Positions 15,490 to 25,231 of a stretch of 64,000 nt of DNA are shown here, piece by piece. The stretch's first letter is position 1; every line of letters starts with the position of its first letter. Below the pieces are notes generated by a model. It searched no databases and was not told the origin of the DNA. It worked only from the letters and a program-made list of their open reading frames with translations. The stretch lies in assembly GCA_052116865.1 (NCBI GenBank), contig JBQKKG010000005.1:124001-188000 (forward strand), in the 5' to 3' direction. The stretch is from CAUPWF01 sp963515125. Its GTDB lineage: Bacteria; Bacillota; Clostridia; Lachnospirales; Lachnospiraceae. The position numbers and the translations under genes were made by a program.

Positions 15490-15963
15490 ATGAGTATTTT
15501 AGACGGCAAAAAAGCCATTGTTATTGGCGACCGTGATGGTATTCCAGGCCCAGCTATCGCTGAGTGTGCAAAAACAGCTGGCGCGGACATCGTATTCTCT
15601 TCTACAGAGTGCTTTGTCTGAACAAGCGCAGGCGCAATGGATCTTGAAAATCAAAAGAGAGTAAAAGAATTCGCTGAAGAATTCGGACCAGAAAATCTGG
15701 TAGTGTTATTAGGAGCAGGAGAAGCAGAAGCTTCAGGTCTTGCTGCTGAGACAGTAACAGCTGGTGACCCTACTTTTGCAGGACCATTGACTGGAGTCCA
15801 GTTAGGACTTCTAACTTATCACGTATGTGAAGAAGAAGTAAAAGCAGAATTTGATGAAGCAGTTTATGAAGAACAAGTAAGCATGATGGAAATGGTTTTG
15901 GATGTAGATGAAATCGCAGAAGAAATGAAATCTATTCGTGACCAATATTGTAAATTCTTATAA
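15490..15963 (+). CDS. grdA: Glycine reductase selenoprotein A
   Basis: The gene encodes 157 residues with selenocysteine at residue 44, from the in-frame TGA at 15619-15621. The motif CFVUTSAGAMDLENQ is the invariant GrdA active site. The selenoether carboxymethyl intermediate forms here, then reacts to give a mixed selenide-sulfide and ketene equivalent for component C. An ATG at 15484 is in frame but too close to the AAGGAGG site (15475-15481), so ATG 15490 is chosen. ORF finders report only the part after the TGA. Confidence 0.96.
15619..15640 (+). promoter_or_regulatory. Selenocysteine codon and possible SECIS in grdA
   Basis: The UGA at 15619-15621 is followed by a short stem GCG/CGC (15626-15628 with 15633-15635) with CAGG in the loop. 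The stem is weak by eye, but the GG-containing loop position resembles other grdA elements. UGA readthrough itself is secured by the protein alignment. Confidence 0.5.
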
Positions 15964-15970
15964 GAAGTAA

Positions 15971-15997
15971 GGTACATTTACAAGGGTACATTTACAA
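15971..15997 (+). repeat. Tandem 13-bp direct repeat after grdA
   Basis: GGTACATTTACAA occurs at 15971-15983 and again at 15985-15997, separated by one base. It immediately precedes the inverted repeat at 15999-16064 and may belong to the same inserted element. Confidence 0.75.
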
Positions 15998-15998
15998 A

Positions 15999-16064
15999 GG
16001 GGGCGTTTGCTTTTTTGAGGGTGGCGGAATTACACAGTTACCCATTCAAAAGGCAAGCGTCCCC
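15999..16064 (+). repeat. Imperfect GC-rich inverted repeat between grdA and grdC
   Basis: The left arm GGGGGCGTTTGCTTTTTTGA (15999-16018) pairs with the right arm TCAAAAGGCAAGCGTCCCC (16046-16064) with few interruptions. An inner GGGT/ACCC pair lies at 16019-16022 with 16040-16043. The GGGG(A)CG tips resemble the palindromes at 18888 and 54764, so it may be a diverged member of the same dispersed family. It could also act as an attenuator between grdA and grdC. Confidence 0.65.
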
Positions 16065-16181
16065 GATTCCATAAATACAGATAATAGAAATTGTGTATAG
16101 GTTTATACAAGCTATCAATAAATAATAGAAATGTAAAGATTAAAAACTACTTAGGTATTTAATATAGGAGGAACTTATAAA

Positions 16182-17720
16182 ATGAATAGTGTAATTAAAG
16201 GAACAGGATATGTGCTTGTTCACACACCAGATATGGTAATGCAAAATGGAACAACACAAACAACTGAGAAAATCGTAAATCCAGATTCTGATTACTTAAA
16301 ATCAGTTCCAGAACATTTACGTTCATATGAAGAAGCTGTTTCGTATTGGCCAAATCAGACATACATCGGGGCAACACATCCAGATGAATTAAGAGAGATA
16401 GAATTTCCATACTATGATAAGAAAAAAGAAGGTGCTGAACGTTTTGGAAAGTTTGGCGAGATCATGCCACAAGAGGAATTTTTATTACTTGTACAGGCAT
16501 GTGACATGTTCGATGTTGTAAAACTTGATAAATCATTTGTAGCTGCAAATAAAGAAAAATTTGCTGCAAATCCTATTATTGATGAAGATATTGTTGCACG
16601 TATTGTAGAGGGTGTAGAAGTATCTGAAATTGAAACACATGTAAATGATGAACATGCAGAACCATTATTCCATGCAGGTAAATTGGTGGGCTGTGTAAAG
16701 ACTGCTCATGATATTGATATAAACTTGTCTGCTCATGTAATGCATGAAAACTTAATGAGTAAAGCAAGTAGTGTATTGGCATTGTTATATGCTGTTAAAA
16801 ATGCTGGAATTAAAAAAGAAGAGGTAGAGTATGTCATTGATTGTGCGGAAGAGGCATGTGGTGATATGAATCAGCGTGGTGGCGGTAACTTTGCAAAAGC
16901 TGCAGCAGAAATTGCAGGTCTTGTCAATGCAACAGGTTCCGATACACGTGGATTCTGCGCTGCACCTGCTCATACAGTAATTGAAGCAGCTTCATTAGTA
17001 AAAGCTGGTACTTATAAAACTGTAGTAGTGACATCGGGAGGATGTACTGCAAAATTAGGAATGAATGGGAAAGATCATTTGAAAAAGGGTCTTCCAATTT
17101 TAGAGGATTGCTTAGGTGGATTTGCAATTGTAATCTCTGAAAATGATGGAATCAATCCAGAAATTAACCTTGAATTAGTAGGTCGCCATACAGTAGGTAC
17201 GGGATCCTCACCACAGGCAGTCATTGGAAGCCTTGTTCAGATGCCACTTGCAAAAGCGGGATTAAAGATTTTAGATATTGATAAGTTTTCACCAGAAATG
17301 CAGAATCCAGATATTACAAAACCAGCTGGAGCTGGGGATGTTCCAATGGCTAATTACAAGATGATTGGAGCTTTGGCAGCAAAAAGTGGTGAAATGACTC
17401 CAAAAGATCTTCCAGCTTTTGTTGAAAAACATGGTTTGGTAGGATGGGCTCCAACGCAAGGTCACATTCCTTCAGGAGTGCCTTATATTGGTTTTGCAAA
17501 AGAGGATATTTTGTCTGGAAGCATTAAAACAGCCATGATTATTGGAAAGGGAAGCTTATTCTTAGGCCGTATGACCAATCTTTTTGACGGTGTGTCGTTT
17601 ATCATTCAACCAAATAGTGGGAAGGATGAGTCATCTTCTGTATCAGAAGAACAAGTAAAAGGTTTGATTGCAAAGGCAATGAAAGATTTCGCAAGTTCCC
17701 TAATGGCAGAAGAAGAATAG
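16182..17720 (+). CDS. grdC: Glycine reductase component C beta subunit GrdC
   Basis: This 512-residue protein is the larger subunit of protein C, which releases acetyl phosphate from the acetyl-thioester intermediate. The core with a cysteine in VVVTSGGCTAKLGMNGK and the thiolase-like GRGGGNFAKAAAEIAGLV region agrees with the distant relationship of GrdC to ketoacyl synthase III enzymes. The AGGAGG site lies at proper distance from the ATG. Eleven bases separate it from grdD. It is cytoplasmic and part of the riboswitch-controlled operon. Confidence 0.93.
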   Translation: MNSVIKGTGYVLVHTPDMVMQNGTTQTTEKIVNPDSDYLKSVPEHLRSYEEAVSYWPNQTYIGATHPDELREIEFPYYDKKKEGAERFGKFGEIMPQEEFLLLVQACDMFDVVKLDKSFVAANKEKFAANPIIDEDIVARIVEGVEVSEIETHVNDEHAEPLFHAGKLVGCVKTAHDIDINLSAHVMHENLMSKASSVLALLYAVKNAGIKKEEVEYVIDCAEEACGDMNQRGGGNFAKAAAEIAGLVNATGSDTRGFCAAPAHTVIEAASLVKAGTYKTVVVTSGGCTAKLGMNGKDHLKKGLPILEDCLGGFAIVISENDGINPEINLELVGRHTVGTGSSPQAVIGSLVQMPLAKAGLKILDIDKFSPEMQNPDITKPAGAGDVPMANYKMIGALAAKSGEMTPKDLPAFVEKHGLVGWAPTQGHIPSGVPYIGFAKEDILSGSIKTAMIIGKGSLFLGRMTNLFDGVSFIIQPNSGKDESSSVSEEQVKGLIAKAMKDFASSLMAEEE

Positions 17721-17731
17721 AGGTGTGAATC

Positions 17732-18886
17732 ATGGCAAAAAGTGTAGAAAAAATGATCGCAGAAACATTTCTTGGAATCGCTGATGGGCTAGAAACAGGT
17801 TCTTTTGGAGCAAAGCCTAAGATTGCGCTAACAGGAATGGGAAGTGAGCATGGAGAAGAAAATGCAATGGCTGGTGCTGTCATGGCAGCAAAAGCAGGTG
17901 TTGATGTATATTATATTGGGACGTTGGAGCATGAAGGTGTGACAACTGTAAAAGTAGCAGATGAAGACGAGGGCCATAAGAAGATGGAGGCCATGGTTGA
18001 TTCTGGTGAGGTAGATGGAGCAGTAACCATGCATTTCCCTTTCCCAATTGGAGTATCCACAGTGGGAAGAGTGGTAACACCTGCAAAGGGTAAAGAGATG
18101 TTCCTAGCAACAACAACAGGTACATCAAGTGCTGATCGCATTGAAGGAATGATTAAAAATGCAGTTTATGGTGTGATTGCAGCTAAAGCATGTGGTATTG
18201 CAAAACCAACGGTTGGAATATTGAATGTAGATGGTGCAAGACAATGTGAGATGGCTTTAAAAGAGTTAGTTGAAAAAGGATATGACATGCAATTTGCCGA
18301 ATCTGGAAGAGCAGACGGTGGTTGTATTATGAGAGGTAATGATGTACTTCAAGGAAGTCCAGATGTTATGGTCTGTGATTCACTATCCGGTAATATCTTG
18401 GTTAAGATGTTGTCTTCTTATACAACTGGTGGTAGCTTTGAAGCATCAGGATATGGATATGGACCTGGAATCGGTGAGGGATACAAAAAGTTAGTAATGA
18501 TTGTATCAAGAGCATCTGGAGCGCCATTGATTGCAGGAGCAATTGAATATGCGGCAGAGTTAGTAAGAGGAAAAGTTTTTGACGTGTCAAAAGAAGAATT
18601 TAAGAAGGCAAATAATGCAGGACTAAAAGAAATCTTAGAAGCACGTAAAGCAAATGCAAAACCAGCCGCAGCTGTGGAAGAAGTAAAAGCACCTCCTAAA
18701 GAAGTTGTGACAGCACAGATTGCTGGAATTGAAATCATGGATTTGGAAGATGGAGTCACAGAACTTTGGAAAAACGGTATTTATGCAGAAAGTGGAATGG
18801 GATGTACCGGGCCTATTATCCTAATGAGCGAAGCAAATAAAGAAAAAGCAAAAGAAATATTAAAGGCTGCAAAGTTTATACAGTAG
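17732..18886 (+). CDS. grdD: Glycine reductase component C alpha subunit GrdD
   Basis: This 384-residue protein shows the PlsX-like fold expected of GrdD (ALTGMGSEHGEENAMAGAV at the start and a phosphate-binding core). A C-terminal cysteine lies in ESGMGCTGPIILMS at about residue 358. The corresponding cysteine in characterised GrdD carries the acetyl group before arsenate- or phosphate-dependent release. A short alanine/proline-rich linker near residues 308-330 separates the core from this C-terminal segment. It ends the operon, and a palindromic repeat begins two bases after the stop. Confidence 0.93.
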   Translation: MAKSVEKMIAETFLGIADGLETGSFGAKPKIALTGMGSEHGEENAMAGAVMAAKAGVDVYYIGTLEHEGVTTVKVADEDEGHKKMEAMVDSGEVDGAVTMHFPFPIGVSTVGRVVTPAKGKEMFLATTTGTSSADRIEGMIKNAVYGVIAAKACGIAKPTVGILNVDGARQCEMALKELVEKGYDMQFAESGRADGGCIMRGNDVLQGSPDVMVCDSLSGNILVKMLSSYTTGGSFEASGYGYGPGIGEGYKKLVMIVSRASGAPLIAGAIEYAAELVRGKVFDVSKEEFKKANNAGLKEILEARKANAKPAAAVEEVKAPPKEVVTAQIAGIEIMDLEDGVTELWKNGIYAESGMGCTGPIILMSEANKEKAKEILKAAKFIQ

Positions 18887-18887
18887 T

Positions 18888-18931
18888 GAAATAGGGACGG
18901 GGGCAATGTACATTGCCCCCGTCCCCATTTC
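18888..18931 (+). repeat. Dispersed GC-rich palindrome after grdD
   Basis: GGGACGGGGGCAATGT (18894-18909) and ACATTGCCCCCGTCCC (18910-18925) are perfect inverted arms with no loop. They are extended after one mismatch by GAAAT/ATTTC (18888-18892 with 18927-18931). A degraded half-copy (ACATTTGCCCTGTCCC) follows at 18931-18946. The same core recurs at 54764-54808. It could terminate transcription, but there is no U-run. Confidence 0.9.
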
Positions 18932-19022
18932 ACATTTGCCCTGTCCCTGAAAGAATAAAACTGATAAATTAAATAATTGTTTGTAAAACAAAAACTATCA
19001 GACGATTCTAAAGAAAAAACTA

Positions 19023-19051
19023 TTTACAAATGATTTGAAATAGTGTATAGT
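19023..19051 (+). promoter_or_regulatory. Promoter of gltBD
   Basis: TTTACA (19023-19028) and TATAGT (19046-19051) are spaced by 17 bases, about 45 bases before the gltB start. Confidence 0.65.
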
Positions 19052-19094
19052 GTGAAAATAATAGTATAATGTTTCAAAAGAAAGGGTAATGCTT

Positions 19095-22000
19095 ATGAAC
19101 AATGTATGGAACGAGCAGACTCGTGGGCAAGCAGGATTATATCATTCTAGTTTTGAACATGATAACTGCGGAATTGGTGCTGTTGTGAATATTAAAGGTT
19201 TAAAAAGCCATGAAACAGTAGCAAATGCACTGAAGATAGTAGAGAATTTAGAACATAGAGCAGGCAAAGATGCCGAAGGTGAGACCGGAGATGGAGTAGG
19301 AATTTTATTACAAATTTCACATAGATTCTTCACAAAGGTCTGTACACCTCTCGGCATCTTTTTATGTTCAGAGAGAGATTATGGAGTGGGTATGTTTTTC
19401 TTTCCACAGGATGAATTGAAAAGAAATCAGGCGAAGAAGATATTTGAAGTCATTGTGCAAAAGGAAGGATTCAAGTTCTTAGGATGGAGAGAGGTTCCTA
19501 TCAAATCGGAAGTTCTAGGGAAAAAGGCATTAGAATGCATGCCTTGCATTATGCAGGCATTTATTGAACGTCCATCTAAGATAGAGCAAGGAGTGGATTT
19601 TGATCGTAGATTATATGTGATAAGACGAATTTTTGAACAAAGCAGTGACAATACATATGTGGTTTCTCTATCTAGTCGAACGATTGCATACAAAGGAATG
19701 TTCCTAGTGGGACAATTACGATTATTTTTTGAAGATTTACAAAGCCCAGAGTATGAATCCGCTATTGCATTAGTACACTCTCGCTTTAGCACGAATACAC
19801 AACCTAGTTGGGAGAGGGCGCACCCAAATAGATTCATTGTTCACAATGGTGAAATTAATACAATTAGAGGAAATGCAGACAAAATGCAAGCGCGGGAAGA
19901 GACCATGGAATCCGAATATCTGAAAGGAGAATTACACAAGGTTCTACCAGCAATTAATACGTCTGGATCTGATTCAGCTATGTTAGATAATGCACTAGAA
20001 TTCATGGTAATGAGTGGAATGGATTTACCTCTTGCAGTAATGATAGCCATTCCGGAACCTTGGGCTAACAATCGCAATATATCCCAAAAGAAAAAGGATT
20101 TTTATCAATACTATGCAACTATGATGGAGCCATGGGATGGACCTGCATCTATATTATTTACAGATGGGGACTGCATGGGAGCTGTGCTGGATCGGAATGG
20201 ACTTCGCCCTTCTAGATATTTAATTACCAAAGATGATACCTTGGTTTTAGCGTCCGAGGTAGGAGTATTGGATATTGATCCGACGCAAATTCTAGTAAAA
20301 GAACGTTTGCATCCAGGAAAAATGCTTTTGGTAGATACGGTTCATGGGAAAGTAATTGGGGACGAAGAGCTAAAAGAGAGATATGCCAGCAAGAGACCAT
20401 TTGGCGAGTGGTTAGACAATCATTTGATTGAGCTACGTTCTTTGAAAATTCCAAATATAAAAGTGCCATCTTTTAATAAAGAAGAATGTACGCGTTTACA
20501 GAAGGCATTTGGATATTCCTATGAAGACGTGAAAATGTCGATCTTAACGATGGCAGCTAACGGAACAGAGGGGATTGGCGCCATGGGGGTAGATAGCCCA
20601 TTGCCAGTATTATCAGAGCAACATCAGCCTTTGTTCAGCTACTTTAAGCAGCTGTTTGCACAAGTAACCAATCCGCCAATAGATGCGATTCGTGAAGAAA
20701 TCGTAACATCTACAGCAGTATATATCGGAAAAGATGGTAATTTACTCGAAGAGAAAGAGGAAAATTGCAAAATGCTGAAAGTAAATAATCCGATTTTAAC
20801 GAATACAGATTTACTGAAGATCAAACATATGAAAGTGGAAGGATTTAAAGTTGCTGAGGTACCAATTGTCTACTACAAGAACTCGAGCTTGGAGAAAATG
20901 ATGGACTATCTATTTGTTGAAGTGGATCGTGTGATTCATGATGGAGCAAATATCATCATTCTTTCAGATCGAGGAGTGGATGAATATCATATTGCAATTC
21001 CGTCACTTCTAGCAGTATCAGGCTTACAGCAGCATCTAGTACAGACAAAGAAGAGAACTTCTGTAGCTGTCATATTAGAAACAGCAGAACCAAGAGAAGT
21101 ACATCATTTTGCCACCTTATTGGGCTATGGTGCATGTGCAATTAATCCTTATTTAGCACACGAATCTATCAAACAGTTGATCGAGTCCAATATGTTGCAG
21201 AAAGACTTTTACGCTGCTGTAGATGATTATAATAATGCAGTGATTCATGGGATTGTAAAAATAGCATCTAAAATGGGTATTTCAACCATCCAGTCCTACC
21301 AAGGTGCAAAGATATTTGAAGCGCTCGGATTAAAAGAATCATTTATTCATAAATACTTTACGGATACAGTGAGCCGTATTGGTGGAATTGGATTGGAAGA
21401 AATTGCAAAAGACTATACAAGCCTTCACTCAGAAGCATTTGATCCGTTGGGCTTAGCCGTAGATATGACACTAAATAGTTCTGGCAATCACAAGTCTAGA
21501 AGTGGTGGAGAAAAACACTTGTACAATCCTCAGACTATACATATGTTACAACAAGCTACACAACGAGGAGATTATCAGTTATTTAAACAATACACCCAAT
21601 TGGTTGATGAAGAAGGACAAGGCGTTAATATTAGAGGTCAATTGGAATTCAAGTTTCCACAAAAAGGGATTCCAATCGAAGAAGTAGAAGGTGTAGATGC
21701 AATTGTACAAAGATTCAAGACCGGGGCCATGTCGTATGGTTCGATCTCGAAAGAAGCACATGAGACTTTGGCTTTGGCAATGAATCAAATACATGGAAAG
21801 TCGAACTCAGGAGAAGGTGGGGAAGAAGTTGAACGCCTGGAGAGTGAAAAATGCTCTGCAATTAAACAAGTAGCCTCCGGAAGATTTGGGGTAACATCGA
21901 GATATTTAGTAAGTGCAAAAGAAATACAAATTAAGATGGCCCAAGGCGCAAAACCGGGAGAAGGTGGCCATTTGCCGGGAGGAAAAGTGTATCCATGGAT

Positions 22001-23639
22001 AGCAAGGACAAGGCATTCTACTCCAGGTGTTAGCTTGATATCACCACCGCCTCATCATGATATATACTCTATTGAAGATCTGGCACAGCTCATTTATGAC
22101 TGTAAAAATGTGAATCAAAAAGCAAGAATCTCCGTAAAATTAGTTTCGGAAGCTGGGGTTGGTACTGTTGCAGCAGGTGTGGCAAAGGCAGGGGCTGGAT
22201 TAATCCTAATATCAGGTTACGATGGTGGTACGGGAGCAGCACCGAAAAGTTCTATACACAATGCAGGACTACCGTGGGAATTAGGGTTAGCTGAGACGCA
22301 TCAGACACTGATACAAAATGGATTACGTGAACGAGTTCGGATAGAAACAGACGGCAAATTAATGAGTGGTAGAGATGTAGCAATTGCAGCGCTCTTAGGT
22401 GCAGAAGAATTTGGATTTGCTACGGCACCATTAGTAACAATGGGTTGTGTCATGATGAGAGTGTGTAACTTAGACACGTGTCCTGTAGGGGTAGCGACCC
22501 AAAATCCAGAATTGCGGAAAAGATTTAAAGGGAAACCGGAGTATGTAGTAAATTTCATGCGCTTTATGGCAGAAGAATTGCGTGAATACATGGCAAAATT
22601 GGGAGTAAAAACGGTAGATGAATTGGTTGGAAGGACCGATCTTTTAAAGACCAATGAGTCTGCAGATTCCACAAAATCATCTATGCTCGATTTGACCAAT
22701 CTGCTATATAATCCGTACTTAGAGTGTGAAAAACAAAGAATTTTTTCACCTAAAAAAATGTTTAATTTTGAATTAGAGAAAACATTAGATGAGAAAGTAT
22801 TAAAAAAGGAGTTACAGTCGGCTCTGGAACATCAGCAAAAACGTAGTATTGAGATAGATGTACATAATACAGATCGAACCTTTGGAACTATTTTTGGTTC
22901 TGAAATTACCAAACGTTATCCAGAAGGCTTAGAAGAAGATAGTTTCATCGTAAAATGTAATGGTGCTGGTGGGCAAAGCTTTGGTGCCTTTATTCCAAAA
23001 GGTTTAACGTTAGAATTGCGGGGAGAAAGTAATGACTACTTTGGTAAAGGTCTTTCAGGTGGAAAACTAGTCGTTTATCCTCCGACTGGGGTTAGTTTTC
23101 AATCAGACGAGAATATCATTATTGGAAACGTTGCCCTATATGGTGCAACAAGTGGAAATGCCTATATAAATGGAGTTGCAGGAGAGCGTTTTTGCGTACG
23201 GAACTCTGGAGCCAAAGCAGTAGTAGAAGGGCTAGGAGACCACGGCTGTGAGTATATGACTGGGGGACGCGTGGCTGTAATTGGAAAGATAGGGAAAAAC
23301 TTTGCAGCTGGAATGAGTGGAGGCATCGCCTATGTCTTAGATATGGATAGTGATCTATACATGAAGGTGAATAAAGAGATGGTTAAGATTGAGCACGTGA
23401 CATCAAAGTATGATGTATTAGAATTAAAAGAGATGATACAAGAGCATGTAGCATATACAAATTCTAATAAAGGAAAAGATATACTGAATCATTTCAAAGA
23501 GTACTTGCCAAAATTCAAGAAAATAATTCCTTATGATTATGAACGGATGATGGCAACTATTTTACAAATGGAAGAGCAAGGCTTAAGTAGCGAACAGGCT
23601 CAGATAGAGGCGTTTTATGCTATTCAAAGTGAACGATAG
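19095..23639 (+). CDS. gltB: Glutamate synthase large subunit
   Basis: This protein of about 1514 residues has the full GltB architecture. The class-II glutaminase domain has its catalytic cysteine after a propeptide (Cys25 in FEHDNCGIGAV). A central domain follows, then the FMN-binding synthase barrel with SGEGGEE, KPGEGGHLPGGKV and the 3Fe-4S cysteines in MGCVMMRVCNLDTCPVGVA. The C-terminal GXGXG beta-helix domain is also present. It makes two glutamates from glutamine and 2-oxoglutarate. An ATG at 19089 is also in frame, but AAAGGG at 19081-19086 spaces better to 19095. gltD follows after 11 bases. Confidence 0.97.
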   Translation: MNNVWNEQTRGQAGLYHSSFEHDNCGIGAVVNIKGLKSHETVANALKIVENLEHRAGKDAEGETGDGVGILLQISHRFFTKVCTPLGIFLCSERDYGVGMFFFPQDELKRNQAKKIFEVIVQKEGFKFLGWREVPIKSEVLGKKALECMPCIMQAFIERPSKIEQGVDFDRRLYVIRRIFEQSSDNTYVVSLSSRTIAYKGMFLVGQLRLFFEDLQSPEYESAIALVHSRFSTNTQPSWERAHPNRFIVHNGEINTIRGNADKMQAREETMESEYLKGELHKVLPAINTSGSDSAMLDNALEFMVMSGMDLPLAVMIAIPEPWANNRNISQKKKDFYQYYATMMEPWDGPASILFTDGDCMGAVLDRNGLRPSRYLITKDDTLVLASEVGVLDIDPTQILVKERLHPGKMLLVDTVHGKVIGDEELKERYASKRPFGEWLDNHLIELRSLKIPNIKVPSFNKEECTRLQKAFGYSYEDVKMSILTMAANGTEGIGAMGVDSPLPVLSEQHQPLFSYFKQLFAQVTNPPIDAIREEIVTSTAVYIGKDGNLLEEKEENCKMLKVNNPILTNTDLLKIKHMKVEGFKVAEVPIVYYKNSSLEKMMDYLFVEVDRVIHDGANIIILSDRGVDEYHIAIPSLLAVSGLQQHLVQTKKRTSVAVILETAEPREVHHFATLLGYGACAINPYLAHESIKQLIESNMLQKDFYAAVDDYNNAVIHGIVKIASKMGISTIQSYQGAKIFEALGLKESFIHKYFTDTVSRIGGIGLEEIAKDYTSLHSEAFDPLGLAVDMTLNSSGNHKSRSGGEKHLYNPQTIHMLQQATQRGDYQLFKQYTQLVDEEGQGVNIRGQLEFKFPQKGIPIEEVEGVDAIVQRFKTGAMSYGSISKEAHETLALAMNQIHGKSNSGEGGEEVERLESEKCSAIKQVASGRFGVTSRYLVSAKEIQIKMAQGAKPGEGGHLPGGKVYPWIARTRHSTPGVSLISPPPHHDIYSIEDLAQLIYDCKNVNQKARISVKLVSEAGVGTVAAGVAKAGAGLILISGYDGGTGAAPKSSIHNAGLPWELGLAETHQTLIQNGLRERVRIETDGKLMSGRDVAIAALLGAEEFGFATAPLVTMGCVMMRVCNLDTCPVGVATQNPELRKRFKGKPEYVVNFMRFMAEELREYMAKLGVKTVDELVGRTDLLKTNESADSTKSSMLDLTNLLYNPYLECEKQRIFSPKKMFNFELEKTLDEKVLKKELQSALEHQQKRSIEIDVHNTDRTFGTIFGSEITKRYPEGLEEDSFIVKCNGAGGQSFGAFIPKGLTLELRGESNDYFGKGLSGGKLVVYPPTGVSFQSDENIIIGNVALYGATSGNAYINGVAGERFCVRNSGAKAVVEGLGDHGCEYMTGGRVAVIGKIGKNFAAGMSGGIAYVLDMDSDLYMKVNKEMVKIEHVTSKYDVLELKEMIQEHVAYTNSNKGKDILNHFKEYLPKFKKIIPYDYERMMATILQMEEQGLSSEQAQIEAFYAIQSER

Positions 23640-23650
23640 GAGGTGAAGGA

Positions 23651-25144
23651 ATGGGAAAAGCAACTGGATTTATGGATTATGAAAGAAAGAATAAAATAAC
23701 AGAAGACCCGAAGCATAGAGTGAAGCATTATCAGGAATTTTATACCTCCTTGTCACAGGAAGAGCAAGAACTACAAGGAGCAAGATGTATGTCGTGTGGG
23801 GTACCATTTTGCCAATCGGGGCAAATGATTATGGGGATGGCTAGTGGATGCCCATTGCACAATCTGATACCAGAGTGGAATGATTTAATTTATCATGGAA
23901 ATTGGGAAGAAGCATACCATCGGCTGGTGAAGACAAATAATTTCCCGGAATTTACTTCACGTGTTTGCCCAGCACTTTGTGAGGCAGCTTGTACTTGCGG
24001 GCTCAATGGAGAGGCGGTTGCAACCAAAGCAAATGAATATGGCATTATAGAACATGCATATGAGATGAATTATGCAATGGCAAAACCACCAAAAGTAAGG
24101 ACAGGTAAGCGGATTGCAGTCATAGGTTCCGGACCATCTGGCTTAGCTGCGGCAGATCAGCTGAATAAAAGGGGGCACTTAGTCACGGTATTTGAGAGAG
24201 AGGACAAGAGTGGCGGGCTACTAAGGTATGGAATTCCTAATATGAAGCTAGAAAAAGATATTATTGATCGAAAGCTAAGTGTGATGGAACAAGAAGGTGT
24301 GACCTTTGTGCATAACTGTAATGTTGGAAAGGATAAGAAAGTGGCTACACTTCTACGGGAATTTGACCGTATAATTCTAGCTTGTGGAGCATCTAATCCT
24401 AGAGATATCAAAGTAACAGGTAGAGATGCTAAGGGGATATATTTTGCAGTAGATTTTTTAAAATCAACAACCAAAAGCCTATGGGATAGCCGGCTCAAAG
24501 AAGGTACATACATTTCCGCAAAAGGGAAGAATGTAATCGTCATCGGCGGTGGTGATACAGGAAATGATTGTGTGGGAACAGCTATCAGACATGGTGCAAA
24601 ATCTGTGCGACAACTAGAAATGATGCCTAAGCCACCCAAACAACGAACGGCACATAATCCGTGGCCAGAATGGCCGAAGGTCTGCAAAACAGATTATGGT
24701 CAAGAAGAGGCGATTGCATTATTTGGAAAAGATCCAAGAGAATACCAAACAACGGTCAAGGAATTCATAAAAGACAAGGAAGGAAATTTACAAAAGGTCA
24801 AATTAGTGAAATTGGAATTTGTCAAAAATGAAAAGACTGGACGTATGGATATCAAAGAAGTAGGTGGGAGTGAATATACAGTTGAGGCTGAATTAGTATT
24901 GATTGCGGCAGGATTTTTGGGAGCAGAATCCTATATCACAAAGGCATTTGACGTAGATGTGAATGAAAGATGCAATGTAAGTACGTTAGAGGATAGTTAT
25001 GAAACGAATAGGAAGTATATATTTACTACAGGAGATATGCATCGTGGGCAATCACTTGTGGTATGGGCAATTCGAGAAGGAAGGGAAGTAGCAAAAGAAG
25101 TAGATCAAAGCCTGATGGGATACACGAACCTGTCCGTACAATAA
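23651..25144 (+). CDS. gltD: Glutamate synthase small subunit (NADPH)
   Basis: This 497-residue flavoprotein feeds NADPH electrons to GltB. The N-terminus holds the cysteine clusters for 4Fe-4S centres (ARCMSCGVPFCQ, and later VCPALCEAACTCGLN). The FAD-binding motif VIGSGPSGLAAADQLNKRG and the NADPH motif VIGGGDTGNDCVGTA follow, and the protein ends with the FAD-contacting TGDMHRGQSLVVWAIREGRE. It is transcribed with gltB as usual. Nothing is missing by eye. Confidence 0.96.
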   Translation: MGKATGFMDYERKNKITEDPKHRVKHYQEFYTSLSQEEQELQGARCMSCGVPFCQSGQMIMGMASGCPLHNLIPEWNDLIYHGNWEEAYHRLVKTNNFPEFTSRVCPALCEAACTCGLNGEAVATKANEYGIIEHAYEMNYAMAKPPKVRTGKRIAVIGSGPSGLAAADQLNKRGHLVTVFEREDKSGGLLRYGIPNMKLEKDIIDRKLSVMEQEGVTFVHNCNVGKDKKVATLLREFDRIILACGASNPRDIKVTGRDAKGIYFAVDFLKSTTKSLWDSRLKEGTYISAKGKNVIVIGGGDTGNDCVGTAIRHGAKSVRQLEMMPKPPKQRTAHNPWPEWPKVCKTDYGQEEAIALFGKDPREYQTTVKEFIKDKEGNLQKVKLVKLEFVKNEKTGRMDIKEVGGSEYTVEAELVLIAAGFLGAESYITKAFDVDVNERCNVSTLEDSYETNRKYIFTTGDMHRGQSLVVWAIREGREVAKEVDQSLMGYTNLSVQ

Positions 25145-25231
25145 TTGTTTAATTAGGGAAAAGAGTGTCCCAAATTAGTAAAATTTATGCTACACTGTAG
25201 ATAAATGAGAAGTGGAGTAAAAGGAGGGCAC

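Noticed and set aside
15619..15637. grdA appears to start at 15637
   Set aside because: The upstream frame from 15490 matches the GrdA N-terminus, and the TGA at residue 44 is the known selenocysteine.
18888..18946. Terminal inverted repeats of an insertion sequence
   Set aside because: No transposase or remnant is nearby and no target duplication is visible. It is better treated as a dispersed palindrome.
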